DNA of 64,000 bases from Wenzhouxiangella sp. XN24. Lineage in GTDB: Bacteria > Pseudomonadota > Gammaproteobacteria > Steroidobacterales > XN24. The DNA lies in the NCBI RefSeq assembly GCF_011064545.1, contig NZ_JAAMFG010000026.1, positions 1 to 64,000 on the forward strand, read 5' to 3'. The position numbers were made by a program, and so were the translations under genes. Shown here piece after piece: positions 1 to 7,715 of the stretch. Each line of letters begins with the position of its first letter. The first letter of the stretch is position 1. A model generated the notes under the pieces. That model saw only the letters and a program-made list of their open reading frames with translations. It was not told the origin of the DNA and made no database searches.

Positions 1-1715
1 CCCGTGAATGCCACGAACCCGACGTGCACACCGGCACCGTAGCCCTCGCCGCTCGTCACCTGGATGGCAGGATTGAAGTCCGCGTCACCAGCGAAGTCGA
101 AGTCGAAGACCGCCCCGGAACCGAAGTTGTTCACGCCAGCAGGGGCCAGGTCCTCGGTCACGCCCGGGTCCGTCGCGTACACGACGTTGTCCGGGATGAT
201 GCCGCTGCCGCCGCCCCCACCACCGCCGGCGGTGCCGCTGAATCCGAAGTCGGTCAGCAGGAAGGTGAATTGATCCGGAGACGTGTTGGTGCTCTCGAAG
301 AGCAGGGCCGTCGCCGTATCGACACCCGTGAACTGGGTCAGGGGTATCGACACCTGGTACCAGCCGTTGCCGAGCAACGTCGAGTACTCTGAGATGGTCA
401 GGTCGATATCCACATAACCGCCGTTGTCGAGGAACCTGACCCGGATCACGTCGTCCGGCATGCCCTTGACCTTGAAGTCGAGGGCTGCGAAACCCGCAGC
501 AAAGCCGGCATCGAAGCCGACGATCGCAAACTGGCCGACGTTTGCTCCGTAGCCTGCGCCGCTGGTGACTGCGAACACCGGACTGAAACTCGGATCGTCC
601 GCAAAAGTCGAATTAAAGACCGAGCCGGAACCGAACGCCTCGAAGCCGGTGTAGTCCACGCCGAACTCGAAATCTACCGCGACGGCCGGGTCGGTCGCGA
701 AGATCACGTTCTCGGGGATGATGGAGTCCGCGCTGTCCGCCGGTCCGAGCAATCCGCTGAACCCAATATCGGTCAGCAGAAACGTGAAAGATTCTGACGC
801 GCCAGCGCCGGTCTCGAAGAGTAGACCCGTCGCGGGGTCCACGCCCGTGAAGCTCGTAAGCGGTACAGACACCTGGTACCAGCCGTTGCCCAGCTCTGTA
901 GCGAACGGGGAACTAGTGAGCACGATATCAAGATAGTCACCGCCATCGAGGAATCGAACCCGAATGACGTCGTTGTCGAGACCCTTCGCTTTGAAGTCAA
1001 GGGTCTCGTAAAGAGCCGCGAATCCCGGGGCGAAGCCGGTGTACGCCAGCTGGGCGTTCCAGATGTCGTAGCCGAAACCGGTCGTGACCGCGAGCACCGG
1101 ACTGAAATCGAGGTCGCCCCTGAAGTCGTCGTCGATAACCGCGCCGGAGCCGAATACAGTGATCTCGGCGTAATCGTCCGGGATCAAGAGGTCCGGGGCT
1201 CCCGCGCGGTCGTAAAGGGAGAACTCCGGCAAGACGCCCGGAGCGGCGGGAACGTAGGTGCCGGTGCCGCTGAATCCGATGTCGTTCATCAGCATCCGGA
1301 ACTCCGTCGCTGAAGAGTCATCGCTCTCGAAGACGATGCCGGTCGCCTCGTCCGCTCCGGCGAAATCTTCCACCGGGATGGAGACCTGGAACCAGCCGTC
1401 GCCGAGTTCCGAGGCGTAGGCGCTGCTGGTCAGATTCAGTCGCAGCGCGTCAATGTCGTCGAACAGCCTGACGAATATGACGAAGCCGGGCGTTCCCTTG
1501 ACCTTGAAATCAACGGTCTCGTAACGGGTCAGGAAGCCCTGCGGGAAGCCGATGAAGCCGACTTGCGCGACATTGGCGCCGGAGCCGGTGCCGCTGAAGA
1601 CGGACAGCGCGGGACTGAAAACCTCATCATCTGCGTAGTCCGGATCGATGACCGAACCGGAGGCGAAGGCCGTACGCTCAGTGTAATCATCGGGTATGAC
1701 CAGGTCGGGGGTGCC
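1..1715 (-). repeat. Tandem array of ~160-residue protein modules within the lipoprotein gene
   Basis: Four consecutive coding copies begin near 1715, 1200, 725 and 205 and read right to left; a fifth copy lies in the neighbouring GH16 gene at about 3525-4020. Copies share DNA as well as protein similarity: CTGGTACCAGCCGTTGCC occurs near 355 and 875, and CTGGTACCAGCCGTCACC near 3652. This indicates duplication or gene conversion within the locus. Confidence 0.75.
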
Positions 1716-2393
1716 ACCGCTCGTGTACAGCGCCGCGTCCGGCTCAATGGCGCCGCCGCCAGCAGCTTCACAGCTCGTTACCTGCGTGATGTCGTCGTAG
1801 TAGAAGGTCCAGTCGTCCGGATTGGTATCCGCCTGTCCCAGGGTGCCGTTATCGAAGATGATCGTCAGCGCGAGGACAGGCGGGGGGACCGTCTGTCCCG
1901 TGAAGTCGAAGCAGAGCTCTTCCCATGAGCCGCTGCCGCTGTGGTCCTCGTCGACGGTCAGGCCGCCGGCGGGGTTGCCCTGCTCCTCGAGCTTGAAGGA
2001 GACGGTGACCGGTCGCGGCGACCACACCTTCACCGTATAGATCTCGCCCTCGTCGAAATCGATGGGCTCGCCAAGGTTCAACAGCGTCCCGCCGAAGACC
2101 TCGTCGGGAAACTTCTGCATCCGCGCCACACGATCACTGGTGTTGATCCCGCTTGGGTCGGGATTGTCCACGATGACGGTGGCGCCACCATTGAAGTTGA
2201 CGATCTCCGGATCGGAACATGCGAGCTCGAAATTGATCGGGTCGCAGAAGTCCGGCGCAGTGGGAGGCAACGGCGTCGCCGGTGTATTGCCGATGGACTC
2301 AGGACCGTCCCCCGCGCCGCAGCCCGCGAGGACCAGGGCGGGAACGATCAGCGCCAGTTTGCGAAGCCGGCATACGTTAGCTAGTGCGTGCAT
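1..2393 (-). CDS. Lipoprotein with tandem beta-sandwich (carbohydrate-binding-like) modules, 3' end missing
   Basis: An open frame without stops runs from ATG 2393 off the left edge (about 797 codons), so the C-terminus is not visible. Residues 1-25 are a lipoprotein signal ending in the lipobox LAGC (Cys25, followed by Gly, so probably outer-membrane sorted). Residues ~45-200 resemble the jelly-roll domain of marine glucan-utilisation proteins, with NPDPSGIN and a W-E-E-L-x-F-D-F strand. Four copies of a ~155-170-residue module follow, starting near residues 226, 398, 556 and 729 (the last truncated). Each has GSG, FSPV, GYGA-type, LGNGWYQVS and FTFLLTDFGFSG-type strands and glycine linkers. 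The same module is in the GH16 protein encoded immediately upstream. No catalytic motif is visible. I infer a surface glucan-binding protein; a glycosidase domain beyond the edge cannot be excluded. Confidence 0.8.
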   Translation of the reverse strand, partial: MHALANVCRLRKLALIVPALVLAGCGAGDGPESIGNTPATPLPPTAPDFCDPINFELACSDPEIVNFNGGATVIVDNPDPSGINTSDRVARMQKFPDEVFGGTLLNLGEPIDFDEGEIYTVKVWSPRPVTVSFKLEEQGNPAGGLTVDEDHSGSGSWEELCFDFTGQTVPPPVLALTIIFDNGTLGQADTNPDDWTFYYDDITQVTSCEAAGGGAIEPDAALYTSGGTPDLVIPDDYTERTAFASGSVIDPDYADDEVFSPALSVFSGTGSGANVAQVGFIGFPQGFLTRYETVDFKVKGTPGFVIFVRLFDDIDALRLNLTSSAYASELGDGWFQVSIPVEDFAGADEATGIVFESDDSSATEFRMLMNDIGFSGTGTYVPAAPGVLPEFSLYDRAGAPDLLIPDDYAEITVFGSGAVIDDDFRGDLDFSPVLAVTTGFGYDIWNAQLAYTGFAPGFAALYETLDFKAKGLDNDVIRVRFLDGGDYLDIVLTSSPFATELGNGWYQVSVPLTSFTGVDPATGLLFETGAGASESFTFLLTDIGFSGLLGPADSADSIIPENVIFATDPAVAVDFEFGVDYTGFEAFGSGSVFNSTFADDPSFSPVFAVTSGAGYGANVGQFAIVGFDAGFAAGFAALDFKVKGMPDDVIRVRFLDNGGYVDIDLTISEYSTLLGNGWYQVSIPLTQFTGVDTATALLFESTNTSPDQFTFLLTDFGFSGTAGGGGGGGSGIIPDNVVYATDPGVTEDLAPAGVNNFGSGAVFDFDFAGDADFNPAIQVTSGEGYGAGVHVGFVAFT

Positions 2394-2415
2394 ACGAATT
2401 CTCTGCGTAACGTTA

Positions 2416-2431
2416 TTGACAGGTTTGTCCG
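2416..2431. promoter_or_regulatory. Degenerate copy of the GACA-N4-TGTC operator
   Basis: TTGACAGGTTTGTCCG keeps the GACA-N4-TGTC spacing of the two stronger palindromes at 5329-5344 and 9978-9993 but loses symmetry at the outer bases of one half. It lies in the 71-base gap between the GH16 gene and the module lipoprotein, about 25 bases upstream of the latter's ATG. It could give the lipoprotein gene its own repressor site; the match is imperfect. Confidence 0.4.
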
Positions 2432-2464
2432 CCAGGGCGCGGTGCGGCGTTTCGCGCGCATCCA

Positions 2465-5044
2465 TCACGGGCCGACAATTTCGACGTTGATATTGTCGAT
2501 GAACAGGTCCGATACGCAGCCTGCAACACCGCCACAGATCGCCGATATCTCCAGCGTCAGTCCGTCAGCGACTTCCGCAGCAGTGCCCGCGCTCGTGAAA
2601 TTCAGTGGCCCAACCGTGGTCCAGTCCGCGGGGAAAGCGTCGCCACCCTGGACCAGGTCGGTCTTCGTCACTCCGCCATTCGCCTGCTCGGAAAAGACCT
2701 GGAAAGTGATCACGCCACCGTTGGCCGCCGTGCCCCTCCAGTCGAACGTGACACTGAACGTCTGGTTCGGTCCGATGACGCCGGCACCGATCAGGGTCTG
2801 CTTGATCGTCGGGTTCCCCGGAGACGTCGCATTCAGGTTGGCGGCCGGGCCGCCGTCCGAACCGCCGTTCGCGGCAATCGTCACGCTGCCGCCGTTGTCA
2901 AACGTCTCCCAGCCGGTGAAGCCATCGTCGAAACCACTGTTCACCACCAGACCGGTTCCGCCGCCGCCGCCACCGCCACCGCCGCTGGCTTCCGTCGAGA
3001 AGTAAACGTCGTCCACGTAGAGCGTGCCGAAGGCCAAGCCGGTACCGTTGGTCGGATTCCAGAATCCAAGGTTGCCCGCAGCGGAAAAATCGGTTGCAGT
3101 GAAATCCGCCAGCGGAATTTCATACGTCGCCCAGTTGCCCGACGTGGCCACCGGCGTGTAAGCCGACAGTGCCACATTGGTACCCGGCGCCCCTTCACCA
3201 GGCGGCTCGATCTGGATCGTCAGGTCAGCGAAACCAGAGATTCCAGACGTATCCACCGTGAAGTTCAGCGTGTCGTAGGCAGTCAGGTCGACACCGCCGA
3301 AGTTCAACACCACGCCACCGAAAGTGGAACCGCTGTCCTGATAGTCGATCGAGAGGACGACGTCGCCCTCGAAGGCCGGGATCGCCGTGCTGGCCGGATC
3401 CGCAATCGTGTTGTTGCCGCCAAAGTCAGCGCTGTTGGTGATACTCGTTACTGCAACCGTCGACTCCGTCGCCGTCTCCGTAAAGACGCCCGCGGTGCCC
3501 GCACCGTGCTCTCCGCCGCCGCCCGCGGTTCCGCTGAACCCGAAGTCGGTGAGCAGGAAGGTGAATGGAGAAGCTGCGGTATTGTCCGTCTCGAACAGCA
3601 AACCGGTGGCTGTCGCTGCGCCGGTCAGGTTGGCGATCGGAACCACGACCTGGTACCAGCCGTCACCAAGCGAGGTGGAATAGGTGGATCCCGCGAGGTC
3701 GATGTCGAGGTAGTCGCCGTCGGGCAGCAGATTCACGCGGATCAGATCGTTGTTGAGATTCTTCGCCTTGAAGACCAGCCTCTCATAGCCGGCCGCAAAT
3801 CCCTCGGCGAAACCGACGATCGCGTACTGGCCGACCTGGGCGCCGTAACCACTACCGGTCGTGACACCGAACGCCGGGCTGAAGCTCGAATCGAAGGTGA
3901 CATTGTTGTTGAAAGTCGAGCCGGATCCAAAGGGCTCGAAGCCGGTGTAGTCGACGCCAAACACCAGGTCCACTGTCTCGTTGGGATTCGATGCATAGAT
4001 GACATCGTCCGGAATGATCCCCGGGGCGGCCGGTTCTCCGGCGGACTCCTCGCCCGAATAGACCCGGACCCAGTCCACCTCCATCGTCGCCGGGAAGGGC
4101 GTCGATCCGTTGGGTGCGCCCGGCAGATTACCGCCCACCGCGAGGTTCAGCAAAATGTGGAACGGCTGATCGAAGGGCGCGGGATAAGGGGCGGCAGCCG
4201 ACTCCCAGGAGTTCTGCACGCCATACAAAATGCCGTTGAAATACCAGCGGATCTCGAACTCGTCCCATTCCAGGGCGTAGGTATTGAAGCCCCCCGTCAC
4301 GTCCTCCGACGGAGTGTAGACGACCGTCGAAGACTGGTTTGCGGGGAACTCACCGCCGAAGTGGATGGTGCCGAAGATATCGTTGCCGCCGCCGAGCCCG
4401 CCGGGGCCAGGCTGGCCGTCGAGGTTCACAGCTTCGAGGACATCGATCTCTCCGGTCGCCGCCCAGCTGCCGTACGGGCTGTCCTGGGACAGCAACCAGA
4501 ATGCCGGCCACAGGCCCTGGCCGGAGGGCAGCTTGATGCTCGCCTCGATGCGGCCGTATCTGAACGCGAACCGATCGCGGGTGGTGATGCGTGCCGACGT
4601 GTAGCCGAAATCGCCGACGGTCTCGCGTCGCGCGGTGATCTTCAGCACACCGTCCTCGAGCTGCGCGTTGTCGGGCAGGTACCACTGCAGCTCGTTGTTA
4701 CCCCAGCCGGAGGGCAGACCGACGATACCGCCATCGCCGACGAAATTCGCGCCATCGCCTGACTCGAAGAACCAGGTCTCCGGATCGAGCTGGGCACCGT
4801 CGAATTCATCGCTCCAGACGAGCGTCAGCAGGTCGCCGTCGCCGACTGGAACGGTGGTCGGTATTTCCAGCGTCGGGTCGTCGATATTGATATTGACCCG
4901 GGTGGTCGTGTCCGCCACCGGGATATCGATCGTGTCGACCTGCTCAAGGGGCTGGTCGCGATCCTCCGCGGTACAGGCAGACAGCGCTGCCAGTGCGGCC
5001 AGGGATGCGACAAAGCGTGACAATCCTCGCGGACCGGGCGTCAT
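2465..5044 (-). CDS. GH16 endo-beta-1,3-glucanase (laminarinase) lipoprotein with three accessory domains
   Basis: 859 residues. The lipoprotein signal ends at LSAC (Cys24). The GH16 domain covers ~72-332 and has the laminarinase-type beta-bulge catalytic motif E199-I-D-V-L-E204 (nucleophile E199, acid/base E204, D201 between), with preceding strand W-P-A-F-W. Residues ~343-506 form the module also repeated in the next gene downstream, ~520-686 another beta-sandwich, and after a poly-Gly linker ~690-859 is a CBM4/9-like domain. The expected activity is endo-hydrolysis of beta-1,3- or mixed-linked glucan at the cell surface. The ATG at 5044 has TGAGGG nine bases upstream. A promoter with an embedded palindromic operator lies at 5318-5344, so induction by glucan breakdown products is likely. 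Family assignment is firm; exact substrate is inferred from the neighbouring GH17 and GH3 genes. Confidence 0.93.
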   Translation of the reverse strand: MTPGPRGLSRFVASLAALAALSACTAEDRDQPLEQVDTIDIPVADTTTRVNINIDDPTLEIPTTVPVGDGDLLTLVWSDEFDGAQLDPETWFFESGDGANFVGDGGIVGLPSGWGNNELQWYLPDNAQLEDGVLKITARRETVGDFGYTSARITTRDRFAFRYGRIEASIKLPSGQGLWPAFWLLSQDSPYGSWAATGEIDVLEAVNLDGQPGPGGLGGGNDIFGTIHFGGEFPANQSSTVVYTPSEDVTGGFNTYALEWDEFEIRWYFNGILYGVQNSWESAAAPYPAPFDQPFHILLNLAVGGNLPGAPNGSTPFPATMEVDWVRVYSGEESAGEPAAPGIIPDDVIYASNPNETVDLVFGVDYTGFEPFGSGSTFNNNVTFDSSFSPAFGVTTGSGYGAQVGQYAIVGFAEGFAAGYERLVFKAKNLNNDLIRVNLLPDGDYLDIDLAGSTYSTSLGDGWYQVVVPIANLTGAATATGLLFETDNTAASPFTFLLTDFGFSGTAGGGGEHGAGTAGVFTETATESTVAVTSITNSADFGGNNTIADPASTAIPAFEGDVVLSIDYQDSGSTFGGVVLNFGGVDLTAYDTLNFTVDTSGISGFADLTIQIEPPGEGAPGTNVALSAYTPVATSGNWATYEIPLADFTATDFSAAGNLGFWNPTNGTGLAFGTLYVDDVYFSTEASGGGGGGGGGTGLVVNSGFDDGFTGWETFDNGGSVTIAANGGSDGGPAANLNATSPGNPTIKQTLIGAGVIGPNQTFSVTFDWRGTAANGGVITFQVFSEQANGGVTKTDLVQGGDAFPADWTTVGPLNFTSAGTAAEVADGLTLEISAICGGVAGCVSDLFIDNINVEIVGP

Positions 5045-5253
5045 AGGGTAACCCTCAGAATCGGGAAGCCCGAAGGCTTGAGGCGGGTGTGCTGATTGAC
5101 GCTGTTGAGCGTCTCGGAATCCAGCGCCGTACAGACCGGCGGCTTCACAGGGGACAGGCGCGAGGCGCGTCCGTCGCGAAAGGATCCGTGCAGAAATTTC
5201 AGCGCCGCAGGTGGCAGGGCGGCGCGCGGCGGAATGCCGTTAGCAGATCTCAT
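5041..5253 (-). other. Possible leader ORF overlapping the GH16 start
   Basis: A 70-codon frame from ATG 5253 ends in a TGA overlapping the GH16 ATG by the 4-base ATGA arrangement used by real gene pairs in this window. A GGGGGAG lies only 2-3 bases before its ATG, which is too close for a good ribosome site. The peptide resembles nothing I know. It may be a leader controlling GH16 translation or a chance frame in a long 5' UTR. Confidence 0.2.
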
Positions 5254-5317
5254 AACTCCCCCGAAAACGACCTCGAAGCACGAGGATGTCGTTACATTTT
5301 TATTTTCGAGGCTAAGA

Positions 5318-5344
5318 ATTATCAGACATTGACAGCGGTGTCAA
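5318..5344 (-). promoter_or_regulatory. GH16 promoter with embedded palindromic operator
   Basis: The near-perfect palindrome TTGACAGCGGTGTCAA occupies 5329-5344. On the minus strand its outer arm is a consensus -35 TTGACA (5339-5344), followed after 15 bases by GATAAT (5318-5323) as -10. A repressor bound to the palindrome would cover the -35. The core and the adjacent AATTT match the palindrome at 9978-9993. CG-centred dyads of this kind are typical of LacI-family regulators; no LacI gene is in the window. Confidence 0.7.
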
Positions 5345-5421
5345 TTTTGCCCGGGCACGCGCTTTCCTCCCATTCAAGGGCAACGGGGAAGGAACAAGGC
5401 AACCGCCCTGAATGTCGAACG

Positions 5422-5622
5422 CTAAGCCGTCGAGGCCTGCTCGTTATCCAGCCTTGGCCGGGGCTCGGCACTCTCCCCCGCAGCGGACCGGGTGCGCGCG
5501 CCGCGCGGCGTGCGGATCCTGTCGTGGGCCACGGCCGGCGCCGGGAAGAACGAGGCGATGGTCGTCAGCCCGCCGAGGCTGAACGTGAATGCATCACGCT
5601 TGTTTCCAGGGGTCTTTGACAT
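5422..5622 (-). CDS. Small unknown protein (66 aa), tentative
   Basis: A frame from ATG 5622 is preceded by AAAAGGAGAGAGAG, with AGGAG ten bases from the start, one of the better ribosome sites in the area. The product has a short apolar stretch at ~12-32 (FSLGGLTTIASFF, PAPAVA) that could be a weak export signal, then a basic, disordered tail. It lies 131 bases after the LysR gene in the same direction. I recognise no family. The opposite strand also has an apolar frame starting at 5621 with AGGGG upstream, so which strand is coding, if either, is uncertain. Confidence 0.3.
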   Translation of the reverse strand: MSKTPGNKRDAFTFSLGGLTTIASFFPAPAVAHDRIRTPRGARTRSAAGESAEPRPRLDNEQASTA

Positions 5623-5753
5623 GGCACTCTCTCTCCTTTTCGCTGCGGGTCTCTTGTTCGTGCTGCTAAGCAGCATCGTTCCCGTGAGTGCACTCTATGC
5701 AAGTGCCCCGGAGACCACAAACGAAAAGAATTCAGTGCTGGGATGAGAAAAAG

Positions 5754-6647
5754 TCAGGGGAGCGTGGCGAAGGTTTCCAGTATCCACGAACGGAAGAGCT
5801 CCACCCGCCCGTCGCCCCCAGGGTTGTCGGGCCCAACGAGGTAGTAGCTCACGTTCGCCACCAGTTCTTGCTCGAACAGGCGCACCACGCTGCCCTCCTC
5901 GAACCACAGGTTGCCGATGGGCACCGGGACCAGGGCCGCGCCCAGGCCGCGCTGTGCCGCCCGCACCACCGCGATCATGGAATCCAGGCGGGTCACCTTC
6001 TGGTTCCCCGGCAGCTTGATGCCAGCAACCTCGGACCATTGTTTCCAGGCGCTGGGGTAGGTCTCGTGGACGATGATGGGGAAGTCGCTGCAGACTTTTC
6101 CATCCTTCACCACGAGCTTGCGCTGGAAGTCCGGCGAACCGGCGGGCGCCATCGTCAGCGGGAACAGCAGGTCCGAGCGAATATCGGCGGGGGGGGCGCG
6201 AAACAGCCGGATGGACAGGTCCGCGTCCGCAGGATGCCGTTCCGCGCTCTCGTCGCTGGTGCCTACCTTGATATCGATCGTCGGGTGGGCGGCCGTGAAG
6301 TCATGCAGCCGCGGGATGAAATATTCGCTGGCGAAAAAAGGCTGCACCGAGATCCGTATCGAACTGCGCTCCGGAGCCTTCTTGTATCGGGCCACGACTG
6401 CATCGAGTTGCTCGATCAGCGGCGTCACTTCCTCGTAGAGCAAGGCGCCCACGCTGGATAACTTCAACTCCCGGCCGCTACGCTCGAACAGTTGCTCACC
6501 GATCGTCTCCTCCAGGTTCTTGATCTGGTGGCTGACGGCCGATGCCGTGATGTGCAGCTCCTCCGCTGCAGTGCGAAAACTGCCGTAGCGCGCGGCCACG
6601 CAGAAAGAACGCAGGCCACGCAAGGAGAAGCGCGGGTTGACCGGCAT
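5754..6647 (-). CDS. LysR-family transcriptional regulator (GcvA-like)
   Basis: 297 residues. An N-terminal winged helix-turn-helix (~8-66) shows the LysR pattern F-R-T-A-A-E-E-L-H-I-T-x-S-A-V-S-H-Q-I-K-N-L-E; a periplasmic-binding-protein-like effector domain covers ~93-295. Cytoplasmic DNA-binding regulator. It is the third gene of the GH3-GH17-LysR operon, starting 6 bases after the GH17 stop, so it is probably expressed with the glucanases. LysR proteins usually sit divergent from their targets, so co-transcription suggests feedback on this locus or control of genes elsewhere. The effector cannot be inferred. Confidence 0.88.
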   Translation of the reverse strand: MPVNPRFSLRGLRSFCVAARYGSFRTAAEELHITASAVSHQIKNLEETIGEQLFERSGRELKLSSVGALLYEEVTPLIEQLDAVVARYKKAPERSSIRISVQPFFASEYFIPRLHDFTAAHPTIDIKVGTSDESAERHPADADLSIRLFRAPPADIRSDLLFPLTMAPAGSPDFQRKLVVKDGKVCSDFPIIVHETYPSAWKQWSEVAGIKLPGNQKVTRLDSMIAVVRAAQRGLGAALVPVPIGNLWFEEGSVVRLFEQELVANVSYYLVGPDNPGGDGRVELFRSWILETFATLP

Positions 6648-6653
6648 GTAAGC

Positions 6654-7712
6654 TCAGTTTTTCACAGGCGCGAGCGCCTGGTCGATCGGGTACTTGGGCG
6701 TGCGGTCGACGTAAAACATGCCCCAGTGTTTCTCCGCCCCCAGCGGACGGTTCGGGTCACCCTTCCACGGCTCATCGAACGCTTCGAAAATGAATACCGT
6801 CATCTGCACCGCACGCGCCCACTCGGTCAGCTCACGCAGGTAGCGCACCTGGTTGGCGATGCTGGCCTGCTCGGGGAACTCCTCCCCCACGGTCGCCCAG
6901 CCGGCCTCGAGGATGGCGATGGGATGGCCCGGCAAAGCCTTGCGCACCCGCTCGATGTTCTCGATGGTATAGGAGAGACCTTCCTCGATCGGTTTGTTTT
7001 CCCAGACCGGGTAGGTGTGCACGCCGAGGTAATCGACTTCGGCCGCCAGGGCCGCCCCATCCTCGGCCCACCACTCGTAGTTGTCGGCGACGGTCACCGG
7101 CTGTTCGATCGCCGCCTTCACCTGGCGCACGTAGGCAATCACCCGCTCCACCGGCACCATGTGATCGTTCCAGCTCACCAGGGCCTCGTTGCCGACGTTC
7201 ACGGACACGACGATGTCCGCGAACTCCCGCGCCAGGTCGATGCCGCGCAGGATCTCGTCCTGGTTGACCAGCACGTTCGCTGCCAGTTCCTCGTCCGGTA
7301 TCGGCTCGTCCAGCCAGGGGCAGCCTTCGTGGTTGCTGATCTCCGCGCTCAGCCAGATACCTTGCAGCACCTTGATCGGCAGCTCGTGTTCCCGGATCAG
7401 TTCCAGGGTCACCCGCGCGTTTTCGCCCGTGTCGTAAAGGCGAATCAGGCGCAAATCGTGCGCCACGAGGATCTGCAGGTCTTCCAGGATCTCGGCCCTC
7501 GAGGGGTTCACCGCGCCGTCGCCGCGGTCCGGATGCTGGCCCTCGCGAAACCCCGAATAGGCGATCGCGATGGGTTCCCCGGCCAGCAAGTAGGAATACT
7601 CTCCTTCACTCACGAGTCCGTCATCACTTGCATTTGCATCCCCAATCACGGGCGCCAACGCACCCAGAATCACGCTCGCGAATCCGGTCGCGAATCCCTG
7701 CCAAAGTTTCAT
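6654..7712 (-). CDS. Secreted GH17 beta-1,3-glucanase / glucanosyltransferase-like enzyme
   Basis: 352 residues with a Sec signal (residues 1-28, likely cleavage after A-N-A). A single (beta/alpha)8 domain carries the GH17 acid/base in V-N-V-G-N-E176-A-L and the nucleophile in A-I-L-E269-A-G-W. Aromatic barrel positions include H-T-Y-P-V-W (232-237). Proteobacterial relatives act on beta-1,3-glucan as exo-enzymes or transglycosidases. It follows the GH3 gene with a 3-base gap. Working in the periplasm or outside, it would trim laminari-oligosaccharides released by the GH16 lipoprotein. Family is clear; hydrolysis versus transfer is not decidable from sequence. Confidence 0.9.
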   Translation of the reverse strand: MKLWQGFATGFASVILGALAPVIGDANASDDGLVSEGEYSYLLAGEPIAIAYSGFREGQHPDRGDGAVNPSRAEILEDLQILVAHDLRLIRLYDTGENARVTLELIREHELPIKVLQGIWLSAEISNHEGCPWLDEPIPDEELAANVLVNQDEILRGIDLAREFADIVVSVNVGNEALVSWNDHMVPVERVIAYVRQVKAAIEQPVTVADNYEWWAEDGAALAAEVDYLGVHTYPVWENKPIEEGLSYTIENIERVRKALPGHPIAILEAGWATVGEEFPEQASIANQVRYLRELTEWARAVQMTVFIFEAFDEPWKGDPNRPLGAEKHWGMFYVDRTPKYPIDQALAPVKN

Positions 7713-7715
7713 GTC

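Larger units (their letters stand above)
5045..5753. other. 709-base region between the GH16 start and the LysR gene end
   Basis: It holds the GH16 promoter/operator (5318-5344), giving a predicted 5' UTR of about 265 bases, the leader-like frame at 5041-5253, a small frame with a good ribosome site (5422-5622) and the perfect hairpin TGCTGCTAAGCAGCA at 5661-5675. The hairpin has no T-run and lies ~80 bases after the LysR stop. I recognise no other gene. Confidence 0.6.

Noticed and set aside
5661-5675. Hairpin TGCTGCTAAGCAGCA as a terminator of the LysR operon
   Set aside because: Stem of only six pairs and no T-run on either strand.
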